Source: Hyphomicrobiaceae bacterium UBA2767
GTDB lineage: Bacteria; Pseudomonadota; Alphaproteobacteria; Rhizobiales; Methyloligellaceae
NCBI GenBank assembly: GCA_002352635.1
Contig: DEIT01000022.1
Span: 1 to 18,130 of the forward strand
Direction: 5' to 3'
DNA length: 18,130 bases
Shown: piece after piece, positions 6,656-15,228 of the stretch
Numbering within the stretch: the stretch's first letter is position 1
Layout: each line of letters opens with the position of its first letter
Made by a program: the position numbers and the translations under genes
Notes under the pieces: generated by a model
What the model was told of the DNA's origin: nothing
Databases searched by the model: none
What the model saw: the letters and a program-made list of their open reading frames with translations, nothing else

Positions 6656-7693
6656 CTAGTCTGTCAAAAGACCGATTGTCTGTTTGGTTTCGCGCATGAT
6701 GGGATCCGCAATGGCATGCGCTCGAACCGCGCCATCGGACAATATTGAATCAATGTGGGATGGATCGTCCATCAACCGCTTTGTTTCCGCACCGATTGGA
6801 CCGAGCGTTTCTACTGCAACCTCGGTAAGTGCCTGCTTGAAGGCGGAGAATTGCCCACCGCCGAATTCAGTGAGTGTTTCGGCCTTGCTCTTGGCCGCCA
6901 GCGCGGCGTAGATGCCGACAAGATTCTCCGCTTCAGGTCGACCCTCAAGGCCGATCTCTTCTGATGGCAAGGGCTCCGGATCAGTCCGTGCTTTGCGGAA
7001 TTTCTGGGCGATCGTATCAGCGTCGTCCATCATATTGATGCGCGTCATATCCGACGGATCCGACTTGCTCATTTTTGCCGTACCATCGCGCAGGCTCATA
7101 ACCCGGGTAGCCGGTCCGGCAATCAGCGGTTCGGGCAGAGGGAAAAACGTTTCGCCGAAGCCATGAGCGGCAATTGATTCCGCGAAGTCGCTGTTGAATT
7201 TCTGCGCAATGTCCCGCGACAATTCCAGATGCTGCTTCTGATCGTCACCGACGGGCACATGCGTCGCGCGGTAAAGCAGGATGTCAGCGGCCATCAGGTT
7301 CGGATAGGCAAACAGCCCAACAGAGGCATTCTCGCGGTGCTTACCCGCCTTCTCCTTGAACTGCGTCATGCGATTGAGCCAACCCATGCGGGAAACGCAG
7401 TTGAAAATCCATGCCAGTTCCGCATGGCCCGAGACCCGGCTCTGGTTGAATATGATGTGTGCCTCGGGGTCGATGCCGGCAGCGATAAATGCGGCTGTCA
7501 CCTCGCGAATGTTGTGTTCAAGCTCTTTAGGGTCTTGCCACACAGTGATGGCGTGCAAATCAACCACGCAATAGAGGCAGTCGTGGTTTTCCTGCAACGC
7601 CACAAATTTTGTGATGGCGCCGAGATAATTTCCAAGATGCAGATTTCCGGTCGGCTGAACGCCGGAAAAAACGCGAGGCCTGTTTGCACTCAT
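6656..7693 (-). CDS. trpS: Tryptophan--tRNA ligase
   Basis: Class I aminoacyl-tRNA synthetase charging tRNA-Trp in the cytosol; 345 residues from the ATG at 7691-7693, in the usual range for bacterial TrpRS. The N-terminus MSANRPRVFSGVQPTGNLHLGNYLG carries the HIGH-type motif (14-25). VPVGDDQKQHLELSRDIA follows at about 147-163, and the KMSKS motif is AKMSKSDPS at about 206-214. The open frame continues 21 codons further upstream, but that extension has no TrpRS similarity. A weak GAG-like ribosome site precedes the chosen ATG. The gene follows murJ by 84 bp on the same strand. No T-box or trp leader is visible upstream. Function is certain. Confidence 0.97.
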   Translation of the reverse strand: MSANRPRVFSGVQPTGNLHLGNYLGAITKFVALQENHDCLYCVVDLHAITVWQDPKELEHNIREVTAAFIAAGIDPEAHIIFNQSRVSGHAELAWIFNCVSRMGWLNRMTQFKEKAGKHRENASVGLFAYPNLMAADILLYRATHVPVGDDQKQHLELSRDIAQKFNSDFAESIAAHGFGETFFPLPEPLIAGPATRVMSLRDGTAKMSKSDPSDMTRINMMDDADTIAQKFRKARTDPEPLPSEEIGLEGRPEAENLVGIYAALAAKSKAETLTEFGGGQFSAFKQALTEVAVETLGPIGAETKRLMDDPSHIDSILSDGAVRAHAIADPIMRETKQTIGLLTD

Positions 7694-7777
7694 GAACAAC
7701 TCGTAGGGTTTGACTGTCGGGTTCCGCCTTATGGCGCGGTCGGCGTGTCCGCGCAAGGCTTGACGGGTGTGTCCCGC

Positions 7778-9337
7778 CTAGCGGCGAAAAATCCGTTTCA
7801 GGAGCGCGCGCACGTCCGCCCCGCCCATCAGATGGGCCAGGGCGAGATAGATAACAAGTCCGCTCACCACAAGCACGCCGAGCGCTCCGACCTGCAAGGC
7901 CACGCCTTGCCCAGGCGCAAAATAGGGCGCCAGTAGAAGCGCAAGCACCCAGATGGCTGCACCCATAATCACACTTGCAAGGCACAGCGGACCGATGCGG
8001 CGCTTGAATTGCGCATCAAACACAAAATCCCCGCGCTTGAGCAGCGTGCCGGCGAGCAGACCAGTATTGACCCACCCGGCCAGACTTGTTGCGATCGCAA
8101 TGCCTACATGGCCGATCGTGTAAAAAAGTGCGAGAGAGCACACCACATTTACGGCCACGGAAATTGCCGCATATATCATCGGCGTCTTGGTATCTTCGCG
8201 AGCAAAGAAGGCGGGAGAGAATACCTTGATCGCGACGAAGGCCGGCAGGCCGACGGCGAAGGCAGCCAGAGCCGTTGCCGTCGCCATCGTGTCTGCGGCG
8301 CCAAACGCTCCACGCTCAAACAGAACCTGGATGATGGGTTCAGGAACCGCAACAAGTGCTGCGGCCGCCGGAAGCGTGAAGAACAAGGAGAATTCAAGTG
8401 ACCGGTTTTTGCTCTCAATAGCCTCGGAGTAGTTGCCCGCGCGCAGCTTGCGCGACAGATCAGGAAGAAGAACGACACCGACGGCTATTCCGATGACACC
8501 CAATGGCAGCTGATAGATCCGGTCGGCATAGTAGAGCCACGATACGGCTGAATCCTGAAGTGAGGCGATAATCCCCCCGATCAGAATGTTCACTTGGGTA
8601 ATGCCGCCAGCAAAAACACCTGGAATGCCGAGCCGCACCAGGCGCCTCACGCCATCAGTATATCTGGGACGCTGCAGTTTCAGGCCCAGCCCGGCGCTGC
8701 GCGCGCCGAGCAAGAGCGCCCCGAGCTGGGCGAACCCACCAACGAAGACGGCCCATGCGAGCGCAACGCCCGCGTCAGGTGTCCCCCGCGTTCCGGCAAG
8801 GGCGAGGCCACCAAGCACAATGATGAAGACGATGTTCAGCAGCACTGGCGCGAATGCCGCCAACGCGAACTTGCCAATGGCATTGAGCATTCCTGAAAAC
8901 AGCGCCACCAGTGACACGCAGAGCAGGTAGGGAAATGCGATCCGCGTAAGTTGGACGGCAAGATCGAACTTGTCCGGCGAGGCGGCGAATCCAGGCGCGA
9001 TGCCATACATCAAGCCCGGCATTGTGATCTCGGCAAAGGCAGTCAGTACAAGAAGAACAGCGGTGAGTGCAGACAGTGCCTCTTGCGCAAACTTGCGCGC
9101 CTCTTCGCGCCCCTCTCCTTCCAGACGTCTGGCAAACAGCGGAACGAATGCGGCATTGAATGCACCTTCGGCAAACAGCCGCCGGAACATGTTGGGAAAC
9201 CGGAAGGCGATGAAGAAAGCGTCCGCAACCGGCCCGGTACCAAGGACGAGCGCGATCAGCATATCGCGCACGAATCCGAGAACACGGCTGATCATGGTCA
9301 TGCCGCCGACGGTCGCAAACGATCGGTACAGTGTCAT
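7778..9337 (-). CDS. murJ: Lipid II flippase MurJ (MviN family)
   Basis: Integral inner-membrane protein that flips lipid II outward for peptidoglycan synthesis; 519 residues with many hydrophobic segments, consistent with the 14-helix MOP/MVF fold. The N-terminus (MTLYRSFATVGGMTMISRVLGFVRD) aligns closely with E. coli MurJ. The residues equivalent to its functional R18, R24, D39 and R52 are all present. The signature RRLFAEGAFNAAFVPLFARR lies at about 52-71. The start is an ATG with only a weak ribosome site, so translation may depend on coupling or on an A/U-poor leader. It lies 71 bp downstream of glnD and 84 bp upstream of trpS. Function is certain; murJ next to glnD is common in Alphaproteobacteria. 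Confidence 0.96.
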   Translation of the reverse strand: MTLYRSFATVGGMTMISRVLGFVRDMLIALVLGTGPVADAFFIAFRFPNMFRRLFAEGAFNAAFVPLFARRLEGEGREEARKFAQEALSALTAVLLVLTAFAEITMPGLMYGIAPGFAASPDKFDLAVQLTRIAFPYLLCVSLVALFSGMLNAIGKFALAAFAPVLLNIVFIIVLGGLALAGTRGTPDAGVALAWAVFVGGFAQLGALLLGARSAGLGLKLQRPRYTDGVRRLVRLGIPGVFAGGITQVNILIGGIIASLQDSAVSWLYYADRIYQLPLGVIGIAVGVVLLPDLSRKLRAGNYSEAIESKNRSLEFSLFFTLPAAAALVAVPEPIIQVLFERGAFGAADTMATATALAAFAVGLPAFVAIKVFSPAFFAREDTKTPMIYAAISVAVNVVCSLALFYTIGHVGIAIATSLAGWVNTGLLAGTLLKRGDFVFDAQFKRRIGPLCLASVIMGAAIWVLALLLAPYFAPGQGVALQVGALGVLVVSGLVIYLALAHLMGGADVRALLKRIFRR

Positions 9338-9408
9338 GGACGACTGAAGTAGAGGACAGGCGAGCCGAGAGCAAGCATACGCTCTGAAGACGGACTGGGA
9401 GATGGGTT

Positions 9409-12180
9409 CTAGGCGTCGGCCAGCGCCGCCTGCGAAAGAACGCCCAACAATCTGTGGCGGATGGCCGTTTGCTGAGGCTTGTTGGTGATTTTTTTGCCGG
9501 TCAGGTCAGTGACATAGAATACATCGACTGCCTTTTCCCCGAATGTAGCGATGTGAGCCGATGCAATATCAAGCTTAAGATCTGCGATCTCGCAGGTCAG
9601 ATCAAAAAGCAGGCCCGGCCGGTCGAGGCAATTGACCTCGATCACCGTAAGTTCTTCAGAAAGCGAGTTGTCGATCATCACCTGGTCCTCGACGGAGAAA
9701 ACTTTCAGGCTGTCTTTCGGCCTTGGTCTTCCTGTCATCAGATCGGCAAGCTTGAGCTCTCCCTCAAGCACATCCTGAACGTTCGACACGATCCGCCTGC
9801 CGCGCCGCTGCTCGTCATCCGAAAGGTCGAAATCGCGCTGCAACTGGAAGGTATCGAGCGCATGTCCCTCACGAGTGGTCGAAATCTGTGCGCCGACGAT
9901 ATTGGCGCCGGCGCTTGTGCAGGCGCCTGCTATGATCGCCACCAGACGCGTTCTCACGTGAGAATAAACGCTGAGCTCAGTTACGTCTTCAAATGTGTGA
10001 GCGGCCACGTCGGCTGCAAACTCTTGACCTTCCGCTTGGGCCGCAGCAATCATTCTCACGTGACGCACCTGCTGGTCAGTTGACGTCCTCTGCCAGTAGT
10101 CCGCTGTTTGCATTGCCGCAAATCGCTCAATCTCAATCTCGCCGAGTTCGGATGAGGCGGCTCGCACATCTTCGATGGCTTGATCCACTTTTTCGTGCCG
10201 GCTGAGGTCATCGTGAGAACCAACCAGTATCGAGCGGGTTTCATAGTAGAGAGTGCGCAGAAGTTGTCCCTTCCACCCGTTCCAAACGCCCGGGCCAACG
10301 GCACGAATGTCTGCCGCCGTCAGGATTAACAGGAGCTTCAGTCGCTCCGGGCTCTGCACGATTTCGGCGAAGTCGCGGATGGTCTTGGGATCATTCAGAT
10401 CGCGGCTCTGCGCAAACAGGCTCATATCGAGATGATGCTCGACGAGCCATGAGACGGTTTCGGTTTCGGCGGGGCTCAGACCGAGCCTGGGGCAAATTTT
10501 TCTGGCAAGGCGAGCCCCGGCAATCGAATGATCCTCTTCGCGTCCCTTGGCGATATCGTGCAGGAACGCGGCGACATAAAGCGCATTGCGGCTTTCAAGC
10601 GTGGGGAGAATTTCCGTGGCAACGGGAAGATCGTCGGCACACCGCCCATGCTCAATATCGGACAGAATACCAATCGAGCGCACCAGATGCTCATCAACCG
10701 TAAAGTGATGGTACATGTTGAACTGCATCATCGACACGACCCTGCCGAAGGCGGGCACAAATCTTCCCAGAACGCCGGTTTCGTTCATGCGGCGCAACGC
10801 GTTTTCCGGATTGGACGGGCTCGTCAGCAGCTTGAGGAACAGCTTGTTCGCTTCCGGGTCGGCCCGAAGCTTCTTGTCAACAAGCTTGAGCGAGGCGCGT
10901 ACCAGACGGAACGCGTTCGGGTGAAACATTACATTGTACTTTTCGCCGAGCCAGAACAGACGGATCAGGTTCACCGGGTCCTGTGAGAAAACTTTGTCAT
11001 GGGCCACGTTGATGCGGCCATTGTCGATTTTGAAATCGGAAGTCTTCCTCAAATGCGCGCGCTTTCGCCACGTGGTTGGCGCGAGCAGGTTTTTCAAAGC
11101 GGGCGCGGTCGTGAGCTGCTGCACCTCGAGCGCCGAACAGACGATGCGGGTAAGATCTCCGACGTCCTTGGCAACGAGGAAATAGTGCTTCATGAAACGC
11201 TCAACCGAACGCATGCCTTTTTGTTCCCGGTACCCAAGTTTTTCGGCCATCGGCATTTGGACATCGAATGAAAGGCGTTCGTCGGCGCGGCCGGTCAGGA
11301 AATGCAGGTGGCAGCGAACCGCCAGCAAAAAATCCTCGCTGCGCTGAAACGTCTGGTACTCCTCCTGCGAAAAGACGCCATCCTCCACAAATTCCTCAAC
11401 CGCTTTTCCGGGATAAATGTATGACGCAACCCAGTGCAGGGTATGCAGGTCGCGCAAACCACCCTTTCCGTCCTTGACGTTGGGTTCGACCAGGTAGCGC
11501 GAAGCGCCCGAACGCACATGCCGGGCATCGCGCTCAGCCAGTTTGGCGGCGAGAAATTCACGGCTGGAACCAGACATAACGTCCTTGCGCAATCGGGATT
11601 GAAGTTCCGCGAACAACTCCTCATCGCCGAGGATGAGGCGCGCATCGAGCAGCGAGGTGCGGATGACCATGTCTTCTTGCGCATATTTGACGGACTGCGC
11701 CACCGTGCGCGTTGCGTGGCCAACCTTGAAGCCCAGATCCCAGAGCAGATAGAGCATGTACTCAACGACACTCTCCCCCCACGCAGTCTGCTTGTAGGGC
11801 AGCAGGAACAACAGATCGATGTCGGAATAGGGTGCCAGCAGCCCGCGACCATATCCACCCGTCGCGACTACCGCCATTCGCTCCGCGGATGACGGGTTTT
11901 CGGCTCGGTAAAGATGGGTGACGGCAAAGTCGTAGATAACCCCAATGAACTCGTCTTGGAAATTGGACAGGCTTTCAGCGCATCTTCGACCATCGCCATC
12001 GGCTTCAAGCTGACGTTCCGCGGCCAGGCGGGCGTCCTCAACGACCTGTTTGAGCGCGGCAAGAACCTCGCCACGCATCGCACTCTCTTGCGACGAATGC
12101 GCTTTCCAAACCCCGGTCAGGTTTTCGCGCAAGACTATTGCGTCAAAGTAAGGTGCGGATGATAGCAGTGTCTGGTCCAT
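9409..12180 (-). CDS. glnD: PII uridylyltransferase / uridylyl-removing enzyme GlnD
   Basis: Bifunctional cytosolic nitrogen sensor that uridylylates PII proteins when glutamine is low and removes UMP when it is high. It is 923 residues from the ATG at 12178-12180. The nucleotidyltransferase motif GGYGRGLLAPYSDIDLLF lies at about 108-125, with catalytic D120 and D122. The HD hydrolase domain has AAFLHDIAKGREEDHSIAG (H541, D542). Two C-terminal ACT domains lie at about 734-805 (ELSVYSHVRTRLVAIIAG) and 843-920 (LTVIEVNCLDRPGLLFDL) and sense glutamine. All activity motifs are intact, so both functions should work. A GTG at 12226-12228 would add 16 residues and lies 8 bases after the mutS stop; neither start has a clear ribosome site. 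The gene lies directly downstream of mutS and is probably cotranscribed with it. Confidence 0.96.
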   Translation of the reverse strand: MDQTLLSSAPYFDAIVLRENLTGVWKAHSSQESAMRGEVLAALKQVVEDARLAAERQLEADGDGRRCAESLSNFQDEFIGVIYDFAVTHLYRAENPSSAERMAVVATGGYGRGLLAPYSDIDLLFLLPYKQTAWGESVVEYMLYLLWDLGFKVGHATRTVAQSVKYAQEDMVIRTSLLDARLILGDEELFAELQSRLRKDVMSGSSREFLAAKLAERDARHVRSGASRYLVEPNVKDGKGGLRDLHTLHWVASYIYPGKAVEEFVEDGVFSQEEYQTFQRSEDFLLAVRCHLHFLTGRADERLSFDVQMPMAEKLGYREQKGMRSVERFMKHYFLVAKDVGDLTRIVCSALEVQQLTTAPALKNLLAPTTWRKRAHLRKTSDFKIDNGRINVAHDKVFSQDPVNLIRLFWLGEKYNVMFHPNAFRLVRASLKLVDKKLRADPEANKLFLKLLTSPSNPENALRRMNETGVLGRFVPAFGRVVSMMQFNMYHHFTVDEHLVRSIGILSDIEHGRCADDLPVATEILPTLESRNALYVAAFLHDIAKGREEDHSIAGARLARKICPRLGLSPAETETVSWLVEHHLDMSLFAQSRDLNDPKTIRDFAEIVQSPERLKLLLILTAADIRAVGPGVWNGWKGQLLRTLYYETRSILVGSHDDLSRHEKVDQAIEDVRAASSELGEIEIERFAAMQTADYWQRTSTDQQVRHVRMIAAAQAEGQEFAADVAAHTFEDVTELSVYSHVRTRLVAIIAGACTSAGANIVGAQISTTREGHALDTFQLQRDFDLSDDEQRRGRRIVSNVQDVLEGELKLADLMTGRPRPKDSLKVFSVEDQVMIDNSLSEELTVIEVNCLDRPGLLFDLTCEIADLKLDIASAHIATFGEKAVDVFYVTDLTGKKITNKPQQTAIRHRLLGVLSQAALADA

Positions 12181-12236
12181 GGGTTTCGTATCGGGCAAAT
12201 GACCAAATTCCAGCCCGCATTGTATCACAAAGGGCG

Positions 12237-15023
12237 CTAGTCGGGCTCTTTGTCGAGTAGCGCATTGAGTTTGTAAAGTGCCTCAAGCGCTTGTTTCGGC
12301 GTCATTTCGTCCGGATTCATGCCGCCAAGCATCTGCTCGACTTCCGACGGTCCCTTCGATTGCGCGGGAGCGCTCGCAACCCTGGCCGAAAATAGCGGCA
12401 GATCTGACGCCAGCTCCAGGGCAATTCCTGCGCGCTCTCCACCTTCCAATTCTCCCAGCACCTGCTGCGCGCGCTCGATTGCACTGCCGGGCAAGCCGGC
12501 CAGCTTGGCCACGTGAATGCCGTATGATCTGTCGGCTGCACCGGGTATGACCTTGTGCAGAAAAACAATCTCGTCCTGCCATTCTTTCACCTGCACGGTA
12601 ACCATACCCACGCCATCGAGTGTGCCGGCGAGTGCCGTCAACTCATGATAGTGCGTTGCAAACAGCGCGCGGCATCCGTTTACACCGTGCAAATACTCAA
12701 TGCTGGCCCAAGCGATGGACAATCCGTCGAAAGTCGCGGTTCCCCGGCCGATTTCATCAAGAATAACGAAAGATCGCTCAGTCGCCTGATTGAGGATGCG
12801 GGCCGTCTCAACCATTTCGACCATGAAGGTGGAGCGCCCTCCGGCGAGATCATCCGACGCGCCGACCCGGCTGAACAGACGGTCGACGACCCCGATATGC
12901 GCCGAGCGTGCAGGCACATAAGCACCCATCTGCGCCAGAATGACCATCAACGCGTTCTGCCTGAGATAGGTGGACTTGCCGGCCATATTGGGCCCCGTCA
13001 CAATCCAGAGGCGCTCACATTCGCTGTCAGTTCCGCCATCCGAAGAATTGTCCCTACCAAACTCAAGCGCACAGTCATTTTCCACGAACGCCCCCGCATC
13101 GCTACCTTTAAGCGCCTGCTCCACAACCGGGTGGCGCCCGCCATCGATCCGAAAAGCGCCACTAGCGTCCACTTTGGGGCGAACGAATCCTCGCTCTTCA
13201 GCAAGTTCTGCCAACCCGCAATCGTGATCGATCCGTGCAAGCGCTGTCGCAACGTCGCCGAGCGCCGATTCAGCCTGCAGAATCCGCGCAATGAGGTCGC
13301 TGAATATTTCCTGCTCCATCGCCAGCGCGCGGTCCGCCGCAGACACAATGCGTGCTTCGGCCTCACCCAATTGCGTTGTCGTGAACCGCATGGCGTTGGC
13401 CATTGTCTGACGGTGAATAAACTCCGTATCTGCCGCCGCCACCAGCCGCTCACCATGTGCGGAAGGAACCTCGATGAAATACCCGAGCATATTGTTGTGA
13501 CGCACTTTGAGCGCTTTGACGCCCGTCGCTTCCGCGTAGTCCTTCTGGTAACCGGCGATGATTTTCCGGCTTTCATCACGTAGGGTCTGCGTCTTGTCGA
13601 GTTCGGCGCTATACCCCTTGCGTACAAAACCCCCATCCCGTGTAAACGCGGGAAGTTCGTCATCAAGCGCGCTCGTCAGCTCGGTTTGGAGTGATTGCGG
13701 GGCGCCCTCCAGGCGGTCCCTAGCTGCCTTCAGGAGATCCGGCCGCGAATCTTTGCCGGTCAAAAGCTCCGCGCATGCGTTCGCGCAATTCAGTGCATCG
13801 CGGACAACACCCAGATCGCGCGGACCACCACGTCCCAGCGTCAGCCGCGCGATCGCCCGCGCAAGGTCAGGACAGCCTTTGAGATTCGCGCGCAACCCGG
13901 CACGAACACTGCTGTGCTCGTGAAAATACTGTACGGCATCAAGGCGTGCGGCAATTGCCTCAGGGTCCGTCAGCGGACTTGCGAGCCGTCCACCGAGTTC
14001 TCTCGCCCCCGCGCCGGTGACCGTTCGGTCAATAACCTGCAAAAGACTGCCCTTGCGATCACCGCTGGTGCTTTTCACAAGTTCCAGATTGATACGCGTC
14101 GCCGCGTCAATCATTAGGACGTTCTCACTGCCTGCCCGATTTGGCGGGCGCAACAATGGCGACCTTCCAATCTGGGTGAGGTCGACATAGGTGAGCAGCG
14201 CGGCGGCTGATGCGAGTTCCGCACGCGTGAATTCTCCAAACGCGGAAATTTCCGCAACACCGAGCTTTTCTTTCAACGCCCGCTCTCCGCCGAGGCTGTT
14301 GTAGAAGGCACGCGGCACAGGCGTGAGAGCCGCGCCCACCAACTCGGCAAGTGTGCGCAACTGGGCGTCCGTTGCAAACTCGTCACCGGCGATGATCTCA
14401 CCTGGAGCTAGCCGTGACAGCTCCCCAGCCAAATCGGCTTCCGCGACTTCACCAAGCAAAAATTCGCCTGTCGAGATATCAAGCGAAGCCAGCGCAAAGG
14501 ACTGACCTTCATGCGAGGTCGACGTCGGCATTCGAAAAATAGCCGTGAGATAGTTGTTCGCCCGCGCGTCGAGCAACGCGTCCTCGGTAATCGTACCAGG
14601 CGTGACAAGACGTGCCACTTCGCGACGGACGACTGATTTCGACCCACGCTTTTTCGCCTCAGCCGGATCCTCCGTCTGTTCGCAAACCGCAACCCGGTAG
14701 CCGGCCTTTATGAGTTTGTGCAGATAGTCATCCGCCGCATGCACCGGCACGCCGCACATGGGGATGTCCTGGCCCAAATGTTTGCCGCGTTTCGTCAACG
14801 CTATGCTCAACGCGGACGCCGCCTCCTCCGCATCATCGAAGAACAGCTCGTAAAAGTCGCCCATGCGATAGAACAACAAACAGTCGGGATTGGCGGCCTT
14901 GATCTCGAGATACTGAACCATCATTGGCGTCGGTGAGCCTGAGGGCGCAGATGCAGTCTGCTCCACCGCGGCATTTTCGCCATTCGTTTTTACCGTGGGG
15001 GCTTGCGCCTCACGCTTCGCCAT
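12237..15023 (-). CDS. mutS: DNA mismatch repair protein MutS
   Basis: Recognises mismatches and recruits MutL; a cytosolic, DNA-bound ATPase of 928 residues. The N-terminal mismatch-binding motif is in FYRMGDFYELF, with F57 and E59 as the wedge residues. The ATPase domain has Walker A TGPNMAGKST at about 676, the signature DDLAGGRSTFMVEM at about 724, and Walker B FVILDEIGRGTATFDG at about 751. A C-terminal tail follows, including DLPLF at about 874, which resembles a sliding-clamp binding peptide. A hydrophilic insert rich in S, D and G (about 657-670) precedes the Walker A strand. The ATG at 15021-15023 has AGGA seven bases upstream and gives a family-like N-terminus. The longer open frame runs into the maeB promoter region and overlaps maeB itself, so it is rejected. 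mutS is divergent from maeB and followed closely by glnD. Confidence 0.97.
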   Translation of the reverse strand: MAKREAQAPTVKTNGENAAVEQTASAPSGSPTPMMVQYLEIKAANPDCLLFYRMGDFYELFFDDAEEAASALSIALTKRGKHLGQDIPMCGVPVHAADDYLHKLIKAGYRVAVCEQTEDPAEAKKRGSKSVVRREVARLVTPGTITEDALLDARANNYLTAIFRMPTSTSHEGQSFALASLDISTGEFLLGEVAEADLAGELSRLAPGEIIAGDEFATDAQLRTLAELVGAALTPVPRAFYNSLGGERALKEKLGVAEISAFGEFTRAELASAAALLTYVDLTQIGRSPLLRPPNRAGSENVLMIDAATRINLELVKSTSGDRKGSLLQVIDRTVTGAGARELGGRLASPLTDPEAIAARLDAVQYFHEHSSVRAGLRANLKGCPDLARAIARLTLGRGGPRDLGVVRDALNCANACAELLTGKDSRPDLLKAARDRLEGAPQSLQTELTSALDDELPAFTRDGGFVRKGYSAELDKTQTLRDESRKIIAGYQKDYAEATGVKALKVRHNNMLGYFIEVPSAHGERLVAAADTEFIHRQTMANAMRFTTTQLGEAEARIVSAADRALAMEQEIFSDLIARILQAESALGDVATALARIDHDCGLAELAEERGFVRPKVDASGAFRIDGGRHPVVEQALKGSDAGAFVENDCALEFGRDNSSDGGTDSECERLWIVTGPNMAGKSTYLRQNALMVILAQMGAYVPARSAHIGVVDRLFSRVGASDDLAGGRSTFMVEMVETARILNQATERSFVILDEIGRGTATFDGLSIAWASIEYLHGVNGCRALFATHYHELTALAGTLDGVGMVTVQVKEWQDEIVFLHKVIPGAADRSYGIHVAKLAGLPGSAIERAQQVLGELEGGERAGIALELASDLPLFSARVASAPAQSKGPSEVEQMLGGMNPDEMTPKQALEALYKLNALLDKEPD

Positions 15024-15041
15024 CGGCAGGTCCTGATTCCC

Positions 15042-15056
15042 CGCGTTTCCAACGCG
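15042..15056. repeat. Perfect inverted repeat upstream of mutS
   Basis: CGCGTT-TCC-AACGCG, 6-bp arms with a 3-base spacer, ending 19 bp before the mutS ATG. It coincides with the predicted start of the mutS transcript, so it could be an operator at +1 or a hairpin at the 5' end of the mRNA. The AGGA ribosome site lies outside it. Confidence 0.4.
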
Positions 15057-15062
15057 TAACAG

Positions 15063-15092
15063 ACATAGCGTGTCGCCACCCCGCCCGTGAAG
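15063..15092 (-). promoter_or_regulatory. Candidate mutS promoter
   Basis: On the minus strand CTTCAC (15087-15092), 18 bp, then CTATGT (15063-15068). This fits the alphaproteobacterial housekeeping consensus, which I recall as CTTGAC-N17-CTATAT, at 5 of 6 in both boxes. Transcription would start near 15056, giving a leader of about 33 bases before mutS. Confidence 0.4.
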
Positions 15093-15108
15093 CACTAAGC
15101 GGCCCGAA

Positions 15109-15145
15109 TTGCTGAGTTGTGCCCAGCAAATCGGCACACTATGGT
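15109..15145 (+). promoter_or_regulatory. Candidate maeB promoter with overlapping dyad
   Basis: TTGTGC (15117-15122), 17 bp, then TATGGT (15140-15145) is a moderate promoter for maeB. The -35 box sits inside a perfect 6-bp dyad, TTGCTG-N9-CAGCAA (15109-15129), with the spacing of a typical dimer-binding operator. The leader to the ATG would be about 77 bases. Both elements are seen; their use is inferred. Confidence 0.35.
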
Positions 15146-15171
15146 CCTGAAAAACTGCAAGGAAACACAGT

Positions 15172-15211
15172 TGGGGCGGATTTCCGCACAGACATAAGGG
15201 GGAACGCCCCA
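15172..15211 (+). repeat. Inverted repeats in the maeB leader
   Basis: TGGGGCG (15172-15178) and CGCCCCA (15205-15211) can pair around a 26-base loop. Inside is a tighter dyad, GCGGA-TT-TCCGC (15176-15187). They lie in the predicted maeB 5' leader, 18 bp before the ATG, and could fold as RNA or bind a regulator. No known riboswitch class is recognised. Confidence 0.35.
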
Positions 15212-15228
15212 TAAAGGCGTAAGGCGTA

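Noticed and set aside
7229..7936. 235-codon plus-strand ORF across trpS and murJ
   Set aside because: It spans two well-supported minus-strand genes and the gap between them, and the translation resembles no family.
9368..9385. Short inverted repeat AGAGC-N8-GCTCT between glnD and murJ
   Set aside because: Five-base arms of this kind are expected by chance and no T-run follows.
12555..13583. 342-codon plus-strand ORF inside mutS
   Set aside because: It is the antisense shadow of a strongly conserved MutS region and its translation shows no domain; long antisense frames are common opposite GC-rich genes.
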